DNA of 8,412 bases from Hyphomicrobiales bacterium. GTDB lineage: Bacteria; Pseudomonadota; Alphaproteobacteria; Rhizobiales; Aestuariivirgaceae. The stretch covers positions 1 through 8,412 of the forward strand of contig JALVFB010000282.1 of NCBI GenBank assembly GCA_027030295.1, read 5' to 3'. How positions within the stretch are numbered: position 1 is the first letter of the stretch; every line of letters begins with the position of its first letter. Positions 1-6,227 of the stretch are shown here, piece after piece. The translations under genes were made by a program, and so were the position numbers. Below the pieces are notes generated by a model. The model saw nothing but the letters and a program-made list of their open reading frames with translations. It was not told where the DNA came from and ran no database searches.

Positions 1-354
1 CAATGCACTCTCTCCGCCCTGCTGAAGAACATCGCAGACACCCTCCGCGCTCATGCCATCGAGGGAGATCAGGTCATCATTGCCGGCGAGGAGCTCAAGA
101 GCCTCATTGACACGCTGGACTACGCCGTCGAAACGGCCCGCGCGCTGGAAGACGGTGCTGGCGCGCTCCCCTCGGCCCCACCGGCACCTCGCCCGGCCGG
201 TGTGGCGTCCAACGTCACCACCTTCCCCGGCCCCAGGCAACGCCGCCACCATCGCCGTGCCCGTGGCTTTTCACCTTGGCATCACCCCCCTTCCTGGCAT
301 CTCCCGGGCAAGGCGGATGACAACGACAATGGAAACGGGGGAGACGCGGCATGA
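1..354 (+). CDS. 3' end of an unrecognised protein in the Mu-like early block (5' partial)
   Basis: Reading frame 1 is open from the window edge to a TGA at 352-354, giving 117 visible residues; the start lies outside the window. Residues 1 to about 60 look like an ordinary soluble, mostly helical protein, with segments such as IADTLRAHAIEGDQVIIAG and EELKSLIDTLDYAVETARAL and host-like GC-rich third positions. From about residue 62 it becomes Pro/Ala-rich, then Arg/His-rich, then ends in an Asp/Asn/Gly-rich tail, which is low complexity and possibly disordered. The stop overlaps the next gene's start in an ATGA junction at 351-354, which supports this frame and suggests translational coupling. 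I do not recognise a family. By position (upstream of gam in a Mu-like block) it would be one of the small, variable early phage genes. A competing open frame over 53-859 is judged a GC-rich shadow. Confidence 0.6.
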   Translation, partial: QCTLSALLKNIADTLRAHAIEGDQVIIAGEELKSLIDTLDYAVETARALEDGAGALPSAPPAPRPAGVASNVTTFPGPRQRRHHRRARGFSPWHHPPSWHLPGKADDNDNGNGGDAA

Positions 355-872
355 CCACCCGGCGCAACACCCTCTGGCATCCCCGTGTTGCCCGCGTTCT
401 CCGGCGGCTCTGGCGCCGCGGCTGCACCGCCAGTCAGATTGCCGGCATCCTGAACCGGCACTACGGCCTCACGCTGACGCGCAACGCCGTCATCGGCAAG
501 CTCCACCGCATGGGAGAGCGCCGCCGGCCCGGGCAACGTGCCGCACGCGCCAGCCAGCGCCAGGCTTCGCGCTTGCTCCAGCGCGCGCAACGCCATCGGC
601 CCGAGCCGCGCCCGGCGCCGGCGAGAGCGATGCCGACGGCGTCTGCTCCGGAGCAGGAGCACTCCGCGCCCGCTCCGGCGTCCGCCCGCCGCGGCATCAC
701 CGACATCATGCAGCTCAAGCCGGGCATGTGCCGCTGGGTGGATGGAGGCAAGGGCGCGTGGGTCTGGTGCGGCGCGCCCACCGGCGGTGGCTCCTGGTGC
801 GAGTATCACCGCGCCATCGTGTTCACCAAAAGAGGGAAGAAAATCCATGCCACGCCTGAAAAAGCTGCATAA
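351..872 (+). CDS. GcrA-family regulator encoded in a Mu-like early operon
   Basis: The 173-residue protein has the two-part layout of GcrA, the alphaproteobacterial cell-cycle regulator that binds sigma70-RNA polymerase and acts at promoters carrying CcrM-methylated GANTC sites. Residues 8-55 form the N-terminal helix-turn-helix, with LWRRGCTASQIAGIL and the family hallmark TRNAVIGKLHRMG at 43-55. Residues 56-115 are an Arg/Ala/Pro-rich linker. Residues 116-160 match the GcrA C-terminal region (CRW, WCG, then WCEYHRAIVF), with Cys127, Cys140, Cys150 and His153 as a possible metal-ligand set. The length is about that of chromosomal GcrA. A GGGGGAGA ribosome site precedes the ATG. The start overlaps the upstream stop (ATGA) and the 3' end overlaps gam by 26 bases, so it is part of the phage-type operon. 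Family assignment is from motifs I can see; a role in phage or host transcription is inference. It is probably not the host's own gcrA, given this context. Confidence 0.85.
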   Translation: MTTRRNTLWHPRVARVLRRLWRRGCTASQIAGILNRHYGLTLTRNAVIGKLHRMGERRRPGQRAARASQRQASRLLQRAQRHRPEPRPAPARAMPTASAPEQEHSAPAPASARRGITDIMQLKPGMCRWVDGGKGAWVWCGAPTGGGSWCEYHRAIVFTKRGKKIHATPEKAA

Positions 873-1356
873 CATTCCCGTCCCCCAGGACAGGGACGAG
901 GCCAACGATCACATCGCCCGCATCGGCGAAATCGAGCGCGAAATCGAGCGCATCAGCGCCGACATGAAGGACGAGCTGGCGGCGGTGAAGGAGCGTTACG
1001 AGGCCCGCCGCCAGCCGCTGAAGGAAGAGCGCGACGCCCTCGTCGCCGGGCTGGAGGCCTTCGCCGCGGCCCATCGCCGCAAGCTCGCCGGCAAAAGCAA
1101 GACGGTGCGCCTGCCCGCCGGCGAGTTCGGCTGGCGCCTGCGTCCGCCGAAGGTCACCGTCAGCCGCAAGATCGACGTCATCGCCGAGCTGGAGGAGCGC
1201 GGGCTGGCCCGCTTCATCCGCATCATCAAGGAGGTCAACCGCGAGGCCATCCGCGAGGAGCCGCAGGCCGTGGCGGACGTGCCCGGCATTTCCGTCGGCT
1301 CCGCCGGCGAGGATTTCTGGGTGAAGCCCTTCTTCACCGAGAAGGAAGATGCCTGA
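847..1356 (+). CDS. gam: Mu Gam-like host-nuclease inhibitor
   Basis: This 169-residue protein is close to the length of phage Mu Gam. Gam proteins are Ku-like dimers that bind double-stranded DNA ends and shield them from exonucleases such as RecBCD. Residues 13-75 form a long charged heptad-type helix (EIEREIERISADMKDELAAV and the following charged stretch), the coiled-coil arm of the family. Residues 80-169 form the conserved compact part, with TVRLPAGEFGWRLRPPKVTV, then ELEERGLARFIRI, and a C-terminal GEDFWVKPFF. I chose the ATG at 847 because an AGAGGGAAG ribosome site lies just upstream and the protein then begins as Gam homologues do; the longer open frame reaching back to 538 is overlap with the GcrA-like gene. 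It sits after the GcrA-like gene and before gemA, as expected for a Mu-like early region. No defect is visible. Confidence 0.9.
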   Translation: MPRLKKLHNIPVPQDRDEANDHIARIGEIEREIERISADMKDELAAVKERYEARRQPLKEERDALVAGLEAFAAAHRRKLAGKSKTVRLPAGEFGWRLRPPKVTVSRKIDVIAELEERGLARFIRIIKEVNREAIREEPQAVADVPGISVGSAGEDFWVKPFFTEKEDA

Positions 1357-1383
1357 CGTGAGGGGAGCCGCAATCCCCTCACG
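1357..1383 (+). other. 10-bp-stem hairpin between gam and gemA
   Basis: Immediately after the gam TGA lies a perfect inverted repeat, CGTGAGGGGA (1357-1366) and TCCCCTCACG (1374-1383), around the 7-base loop GCCGCAA. It is followed by CCCCTTT rather than a run of T, so it is a poor intrinsic terminator. It may slow polymerase, protect the 3' end of the gam message, or control access to the gemA start 26 bases further on. If gemA instead starts at 1349, this hairpin is inside its coding sequence. Confidence 0.6.
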
Positions 1384-1408
1384 CCCCTTTCAAAGCGGGT
1401 TTGCAGCC

Positions 1409-1897
1409 ATGTCCAGCACCGCTTCAAAAGCCGCTTCCAGGCCTCGCGTTTCGCCCCGCCGCCGTGCCCTGCTGGCGCGGCTGCACATTGCGAAAAAGGA
1501 GCTGGGGCTGGACGAGGAGACCTACCGCGCGGCGTTGCAACGCATTGCCGGCGCGTCTTCTGCGCGGGATCTCTCCGACGAGGCCATCGAGCGCGTCCTG
1601 GCCGAATTCCGCCGCCGCGGCTGGCGCCCCGGCAAGGCCCGTCCAGCCCGTTCTTCCCGTGGCGGCCGGCGCTGGCGCCCGTCGGCGAAACACGCGCATC
1701 AGCGCAAGGTCTGGGCGCTGTGGGGCGAACTGAAGCGCCAGGGCGTCTGGCGTGACCCGAACCCCGCCTCGCTGGTGAGTTTCGTCCACCGCCTCACCGG
1801 CGTGGACGATCCCGACTGGCTCACCCCGACGCAGTCCAACAAGGTCATCGAGGCGCTCAAGGACATCGGTCACCGCGCCGGCATCCGCTGGGATTAA
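1409..1897 (+). CDS. gemA: GemA / phage gp16 family (DUF1018) regulatory protein
   Basis: A 162-residue protein of the GemA family (Mu gp16). In Mu, GemA has been linked to altered host gene expression and DNA relaxation. After a basic N-terminus, residues 23-45 carry the family's opening motif (LLARLHIAKKELGLDEETYR), followed by a second helical motif around residues 53-72 (DLSDEAIERVLAEFRRRGW). A basic Arg/Ser/Gly-rich hinge spans about 73-98. The C-terminal half has WALWGELKRQGVWRD, then LVSFVHRLTGVDDPDWLT and NKVIEALKDIGHRAG, typical of the family's end. The start is uncertain. ATG 1409 gives a family-like N-terminus but only a weak ribosome site; ATG 1349, overlapping the gam stop, has purine-rich GAAGGAAG too close to it and would add 20 atypical residues. 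In Mu the next gene would be mor; here none follows. Confidence 0.88.
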   Translation: MSSTASKAASRPRVSPRRRALLARLHIAKKELGLDEETYRAALQRIAGASSARDLSDEAIERVLAEFRRRGWRPGKARPARSSRGGRRWRPSAKHAHQRKVWALWGELKRQGVWRDPNPASLVSFVHRLTGVDDPDWLTPTQSNKVIEALKDIGHRAGIRWD

Positions 1898-1932
1898 TGG
1901 GGTCATCTCCCGTTACGGTTGCGGTTTTTCGA

Positions 1933-2177
1933 TGTTCTTATTTTGTTCTTACCGCTTCCAAGCACATTTCTTTTCCCTTTGTTTTTAGGCAAACAATTCG
2001 AAAGTGGAACGCTCTCGGAGCAAAGTGTCCGCCACGTTCCACTTTCCGCGCCGCCGTCAGCCCGTCCCTTCACTCCTTTGCTTGTTGATTTTCCGCCCTT
2101 TTCGCGCGCTTTTCGCTATTCCACGGTGCGACACAATTCGTGAGCAAAACCGCCTCGCGTTCGCTCCTTGTTCGCTC
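1933..2177. repeat. Three 8-bp direct-repeat pairs, each with an 11-bp period
   Basis: Three different octamers are each repeated exactly once after 11 bp, with a 3-base spacer: TGTTCTTA at 1933-1940 and 1944-1951, CTTTTCGC at 2098-2105 and 2109-2116, and GTTCGCTC at 2159-2166 and 2170-2177. None of the pairs extends beyond 8 bp. An 11-bp step places both copies on the same face of the helix, as for cooperative protein binding. The third pair lies inside the spacer of the 19-bp inverted repeat. Confidence 0.5.
2000..2046. repeat. Perfect 12-bp inverted repeat with 23-base spacer
   Basis: GAAAGTGGAACG (2000-2011) is matched by its exact reverse complement CGTTCCACTTTC (2035-2046). The spacer contains a related AAAGTGTCCGCC, so the AAAGTG core occurs twice on the + strand and once inverted. 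There is no T-run, so a terminator is unlikely. A binding site for a phage repressor or transposase is possible but not shown. Confidence 0.6.
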
Positions 2178-2204
2178 TGGCTGCGTCACGAATTGTGTCG
2201 CACC
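2125..2204. repeat. Perfect 19-bp inverted repeat with 42-base spacer
   Basis: GGTGCGACACAATTCGTGA (2125-2143) and TCACGAATTGTGTCGCACC (2186-2204) are exact reverse complements. After a one-base bulge the stem can continue with GCA (2144-2146) against TGC (2182-2184). The spacer holds the GTTCGCTC direct-repeat pair. Transcribed from either strand it would form a strong stem-loop, and as DNA it resembles paired recombinase or repressor sites. No T-run follows on either strand. Confidence 0.7.
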
Positions 2205-2221
2205 CTCCGCCCTGGTCAAAC

Positions 2222-2246
2222 GAAAAGGGCGCCTCCCGACGCCCTT
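2222..2246 (-). terminator. Possible intrinsic terminator, - strand
   Basis: AAGGGCG (2225-2231) and CGCCCTT (2240-2246) form a 7-bp stem with an 8-base loop. Read on the - strand, the stem ends in CGCCCTTTTCG, giving a short T-run. It lies about 420 bases beyond the plsX stop, so it would end plsX read-through or a transcript from the repeat region. On the + strand it is followed by AAAC and is not terminator-like. Confidence 0.4.
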
Positions 2247-2286
2247 AAACTTCCCACAACCGCCCGTTTCTTCGGCCTTTTTCCCA

Positions 2287-2319
2287 CCTAATCCCGCCTT
2301 CTCCTGCCTAATCCCGCCT
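2287..2319. repeat. 13-bp direct repeat, 20-bp period
   Basis: CCTAATCCCGCCT occurs at 2287-2299 and again at 2307-2319, within the most pyrimidine-rich part of the region. On the - strand it reads AGGCGGGATTAGG twice. Its function is unknown. Confidence 0.6.
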
Positions 2320-2355
2320 CCCCCCTTCTTTGCTCACCAATTCCGTCGCCTTACA

Positions 2356-2627
2356 GCAGCACAAAATATCCGATGCAGACCCTCGCCACTGGCGGTCGCC
2401 AGCTTGAGTCAGGCAGACGCAGGGCGTTCGGGACAACGAGCGACGCAGCACAAAATATCCGATGCAGACCCTCGCCACTGGCGGTCGCCAGCCTGAGTCA
2501 GGCAGACGCAGGGCGTTCCGGACAACGATCGTCGCAGCACAGGCAAACCGGTTCCAGATTTTTCGCCACTGGCGGTCGCCAGCCCTGAATTTTCGCACAC
2601 GCAGGGTGTCTGGGCGCGACGATCGTC
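2356..2627. repeat. Tandem array of three ~89-bp repeats
   Basis: Copy 1 (2356-2444) and copy 2 (2445-2533) are nearly identical 89-bp units beginning GCAGCACAAAATATCCGATG. Copy 3 (2534 to about 2627, 94 bp) keeps the start GCAGCACA, the core and the end but has diverged between. All three share TCGCCACTGGCGGTCGCCAG, whose CTGGCG-GT-CGCCAG is a perfect 6-bp inverted repeat (2389-2402, 2478-2491, 2569-2582). Copies 1 and 2 also carry TGAGTCAGG with a GANTC site (GAGTC at 2406-2410 and 2495-2499), lost in copy 3. Copy ends vary around ACGATCGTCG. The array ends about 40 bases beyond the plsX stop. It may belong to a dispersed intergenic repeat family, which only a genome search can show. Confidence 0.85.
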
Positions 2628-2630
2628 GCG
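2615..2630. repeat. 16-bp perfect palindrome
   Basis: CGCGACGATCGTCGCG is an uninterrupted perfect palindrome at the end of tandem copy 3, 37 bases beyond the plsX stop. Copy 2 has only the core ACGATCGT at the equivalent place. As RNA it could fold or dimerise; as DNA it could be a dimer-binding site. No T-run follows on either strand, so it is not a standard terminator. Confidence 0.65.
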
Positions 2631-2667
2631 ACAAAAACGCCGCGGACCAGCTTCAGTCCTTTTCTCG

Positions 2668-3768
2668 TCAGGCGCTGCTGCGCTCACCTTGTCCCGCTGC
2701 CGCCACGGCATCGCGGTCGTTGGCGTTGGCCTCCTCCTTCAGGCCGGACATCAGCTTCTTCACCCGCAGGTCGTCCACGATCTTGCGAATGAGATTGTGC
2801 CGCGTCACCTCGTGCGCGTGGGTGAGCGCATTGGCGAAGCCTATGGCGTCCGACCCGCCATGGCTTTTCACGACGATGCCATTCAGCCCCAGGAAAATGC
2901 CGCCGTTGCTTTCCCGTGGATCGAGCTTTTCCTTCAGGTGGCGGAAGGCACGCCTTGCCAGCAGGGCGCCGAGCCGGGTCAGCCAGGTGGCGTTCAGCTC
3001 CTCCCTCAAAAACTTCGCGATCTGCCGCGCGGTGCCTTCCGCCGTTTTCAGCGCGATGTTGCCGGTGAAACCCTCGGTGACGAACACATCCACCGTTCCC
3101 CTGGCGATGTCGTCGCCTTCCACGAATCCGTGATAGCGGATGGGCAGCGCCGCCTCGCGCAGGATGCGCCCCGCCCGGCGCACCTCTTCCACGCCCTTGA
3201 TCTCTTCCACGCCAACGTTCAACAGCCCCACCGAGGGTTGTTCGATATGCAGCAGGGCGCGCGCCATGGCCTCGCCCATGATGGCATAGTCCACCAGCTG
3301 TTCGGCATCCGCGCCGATGGTCGCGCCCAGATCCAGCACGATGGACTGCCCCCGCGTGGTGGGCCACAGCCCGGCGATGGCCGGACGCTTGATGCCCGGC
3401 AGGGTCTTGAGCACGAACACGCTCATCGCCATCAGCGCGCCGGTGTTGCCGGACGACACCGCGGCATGGGCCTCGCCGTTCTTCACCGCCTCGATGGCTT
3501 TCCACATGGACGACACGCGCCGCCCCTTGCGCAGGGCCTGGCTGGGCTTCTCGTCCATGCGAATGGCCACATCCGCATGCCGCACCTCGATGCGCCTCAG
3601 CAAACCTTCCGGCAGGGCGCGCAATTGCGCACGAACGCGCTGCTCATCGCCAAACAGCAGAACGCGCAGATCCCGATGACGCTCCAGCGCCATGCGCACG
3701 CCCGGAACGGTCATGTCCAGGCCCGCGTCGCCCCCCATCGCATCAACGGCGAGAATGCAATCGCTCAA
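2668..3768 (-). CDS. plsX: Phosphate acyltransferase PlsX
   Basis: PlsX converts acyl-ACP and phosphate into acyl-phosphate, the acyl donor that PlsY uses to make lysophosphatidic acid; it is a peripheral, membrane-associated enzyme of phospholipid synthesis. The 366-residue protein has all family hallmarks in order: [10 protein letters not shown] near the N-terminus, [69 protein letters not shown], and [20 protein letters not shown] near the C-terminus. I chose the TTG at 3768-3766 because AGGGGGACGG sits just upstream and the conserved part begins seven residues later; the open frame extends upstream to 4089 without family similarity. TTG is an uncommon start. In alphaproteobacteria plsX is usually followed by fabH; here it is followed by the repeat array and, beyond it, the convergent Mu-like block. 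Confidence 0.95.
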   Translation of the reverse strand: MSDCILAVDAMGGDAGLDMTVPGVRMALERHRDLRVLLFGDEQRVRAQLRALPEGLLRRIEVRHADVAIRMDEKPSQALRKGRRVSSMWKAIEAVKNGEAHAAVSSGNTGALMAMSVFVLKTLPGIKRPAIAGLWPTTRGQSIVLDLGATIGADAEQLVDYAIMGEAMARALLHIEQPSVGLLNVGVEEIKGVEEVRRAGRILREAALPIRYHGFVEGDDIARGTVDVFVTEGFTGNIALKTAEGTARQIAKFLREELNATWLTRLGALLARRAFRHLKEKLDPRESNGGIFLGLNGIVVKSHGGSDAIGFANALTHAHEVTRHNLIRKIVDDLRVKKLMSGLKEEANANDRDAVAAAGQGERSSA

Positions 3769-3846
3769 GTTCCGTCCCCCTATCAACGCCAGGGGCAGGC
3801 CCGAAAGCACAGAATCGCCCACCCTGCCCTTGCGAACTCGGTGACG

Positions 3847-3874
3847 AGGATACAGGAAACCCGCTGGCAGGCAA
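3847..3874 (-). promoter_or_regulatory. Possible plsX promoter
   Basis: On the - strand TTGCCT (3874-3869), a 16-bp spacer and TATCCT (3852-3847) resemble a sigma70 promoter, each hexamer matching consensus at four of six bases. It lies about 80 bases before the plsX start. The match is modest. Confidence 0.35.
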
Positions 3875-3917
3875 ATGCCGGAATGGCAACGGAAGGATGC
3901 TCGCGGTTCATGCTTTT

Positions 3918-3948
3918 TTGACACATGTCCGGCATTTTCGTGTATAGA
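3918..3948 (+). promoter_or_regulatory. Promoter candidate for the small secreted protein gene
   Basis: A perfect -35 hexamer TTGACA (3918-3923) is followed by GTGTATAGA, giving TATAGA (3943-3948) at 19 bp or TGTATA (3941-3946) at the preferred 17 bp. Transcription would start about 35 bases before the ATG at 3990. The imperfect palindrome GACA-CA-TGTC (3920-3929) overlaps the -35 and could be an operator. Confidence 0.55.
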
Positions 3949-3989
3949 GAAGGTGACAGGTGATTTGCTGCCGGACAGGGAGAGAGGGC

Positions 3990-4268
3990 ATGAAGCGAAT
4001 GGTATTTGCCGCAGCGGCGCTGCTGGTTTTGACCACGGGTCTGGCGCAGGCGGACGAACGCTTCGTGCCCGAGGGCTATGGATATGCACCGGGGCGCACG
4101 CAGCTGCCGCCGGTGAATTCTCCCGCCTACAAGATCATCATGGAAGCCGACCGGCGCGAATCCGAGATTTACACCTCCAAGAAACTGCGCGCCGATCATG
4201 AAGACTGGATGATCTACAACATGGAGCGCGAACAAATCCCGCCGCGCAACGGCTGGCGCCGTTATTGA
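3990..4268 (+). CDS. Small secreted protein of unknown function
   Basis: A 92-residue protein with a clear signal peptide: the basic start MKRM, a hydrophobic core ([15 protein letters not shown]), and a likely signal peptidase I site after AQA at residue 21. The mature part, about 71 residues, is hydrophilic and charged, with [20 protein letters not shown] near its start and an Arg/Glu/Asp-rich helical stretch ([20 protein letters not shown]), ending NGWRRY. There is no cysteine and no lipobox, so it should be a soluble periplasmic or exported protein. The ATG at 3990 is chosen for the purine-rich GGGAGAGAGGG just upstream and because the signal peptide then starts correctly; GTG 3960 would spoil it. 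It is divergent from plsX and followed after 96 bases by the DUF2267 gene. I recognise no family. Confidence 0.8.
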   Translation: MKRMVFAAAALLVLTTGLAQADERFVPEGYGYAPGRTQLPPVNSPAYKIIMEADRRESEIYTSKKLRADHEDWMIYNMEREQIPPRNGWRRY

Positions 4269-4281
4269 TCTTCCCTCCTCG

Positions 4282-4310
4282 TTGAGAAGTCGTTCTTCCA
4301 TCCCCATATC
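4282..4310 (+). promoter_or_regulatory. Weak promoter candidate for the DUF2267 gene
   Basis: TTGAGA (4282-4287) has five of six -35 matches and is followed after 17 bp by CATATC (4305-4310), a poor -10. Just downstream, TCCC-TTCTT-GGGA with AATTTTT (4308-4327) could be a weak terminator for the preceding gene. Whether the two genes are co-transcribed is unclear. Confidence 0.25.
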
Positions 4311-4364
4311 CCTTCTTGGGAAATTTTTCTCGTGCATCCTTTCGGAAGGAAGGGAGGTGGAACG

Positions 4365-4790
4365 ATGAGCGGCTTCGAACCTTTCGACAAGGCGCTGCAC
4401 AAGGCCCACGAGTGGCTGCACGACGTCGCGCAGAAAATGGGTGAAGGCGCCACCCGCCAGCAGGCCTATGCCGCCATGCGGGCGGTGTTGCATGCCCTGC
4501 GCGACCGGCTCAGCCCCAACGAGGCGGCGCAACTGGCGGCGCAACTGCCGCTGCTGGTGCGCGGAATCTATTATGAAGGCTGGAATCCGGCGAAAACGCC
4601 GCTGAAGATCCGCCACCGCGACGACTTTCTCGCTCTCGTGCGCGAATATCTCGGCAAGACCGACAACGTGGAGCCGGAGCCGGCGGTGAAAGCGGTGTCC
4701 GCGGTGCTGCGGGAGCACGTGAGCGCCGGCGAGATGGAAGACGTGATGGCGGAAATGCCGGCGGAAATCCGGGAGCTGATGGCGGCCTGA
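4365..4790 (+). CDS. DUF2267 family protein
   Basis: A 141-residue soluble, helical protein matching DUF2267, a family of unknown function. The visible family features are an N-terminal helix pair, FDKALHKAHEWLHDVAQKMG then QQAYAAMRAVLHALRDRLSP, followed by the characteristic NEAAQLAAQLPLLVRGIYYE and GWNP, and a C-terminal helix pair with FLALVREYLG and then VLREHVSAGEMEDVMAEMP. The repeated helix-plus-LP pattern in both halves suggests an internal duplication. There is no signal peptide or membrane segment. The ATG at 4365 is chosen because GGGAGGTGG precedes it; the ATG at 4332 would add 11 residues that encode this ribosome site. It is convergent with eno, with a shared hairpin between them. 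Confidence 0.85.
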   Translation: MSGFEPFDKALHKAHEWLHDVAQKMGEGATRQQAYAAMRAVLHALRDRLSPNEAAQLAAQLPLLVRGIYYEGWNPAKTPLKIRHRDDFLALVREYLGKTDNVEPEPAVKAVSAVLREHVSAGEMEDVMAEMPAEIRELMAA

Positions 4791-4826
4791 GCGGGCCTGC
4801 CTCCCGGACACCGTTCAGGAAGCCCC

Positions 4827-4859
4827 CGGCGCACGCCGCCGATGTTGCGGCGGGCGCCG
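4827..4859. terminator. Hairpin between convergent DUF2267 gene and eno
   Basis: CGGCGC and CGCCGC on the left pair with GCGGCG and GCGCCG on the right, 12 bp interrupted by one A/G mismatch, around the loop CGATGTT. On the + strand it is followed by TTTCAT, a short T-run. It begins 36 bases after the DUF2267 stop and ends 7 bases from the eno stop. It may serve both genes, though no good T-run follows on the - strand. Confidence 0.6.
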
Positions 4860-4866
4860 TTTCATA

Positions 4867-6198
<1,332 letters not shown>

Positions 6199-6227
6199 TC
6201 ATTTCCTTTTCGTTCGATACGCCGTGG

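Larger units (their letters stand above)
1898..2667. other. 770-base non-coding, repeat-rich region between gemA and plsX
   Basis: No open frame here resembles a protein; the small ones are low-complexity shadows of repeats. Bases about 1905-2355 are strikingly pyrimidine-rich on the + strand (in 2261-2340 I count only 16 purines in 80) and more AT-rich than the flanking genes, especially 1913-2000. A GGTTTTTC run at 1923-1930, 26 bases after the gemA stop, could be a weak terminator, but no good stem precedes it. The stretch holds the repeat pairs, inverted repeats, tandem array and palindrome listed separately. It separates convergent genes, gemA on + and plsX on -. It may be a prophage end or remnant, a host repeat cluster, or both. 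Confidence 0.75.

Noticed and set aside
53..859. 268-residue open frame overlapping the first two genes
   Set aside because: It is Arg/Pro/His-rich in a GC-rich region and lies over the GcrA-like gene in another frame; no domain is recognisable.
1923..1930. Intrinsic terminator right after gemA
   Set aside because: There is a T5 run, but I find only a 3-4 bp stem before it, so it is not supported as a separate feature.
1897..2291. Short + strand open frames after gemA, including one starting at the gemA stop
   Set aside because: They are Phe/Ser/Pro-rich products of a pyrimidine-rich strand, without ribosome sites or recognisable features.
2356..2627. CRISPR array
   Set aside because: The repeat unit is about 89 bp and continuous; there are no short identical repeats separated by unique spacers of similar size.
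2373..2711. Small open frames with repeated motifs in the tandem array (both strands)
   Set aside because: The peptide repeats simply follow the 89-bp DNA repeat, which is not a multiple of three, so the frame shifts between copies; no ribosome site or family match.
2689..3921. 410-residue open frame antisense to plsX
   Set aside because: It mirrors the strongly supported plsX gene; its His/Gln/Arg-rich composition is typical of a complementary-strand shadow.
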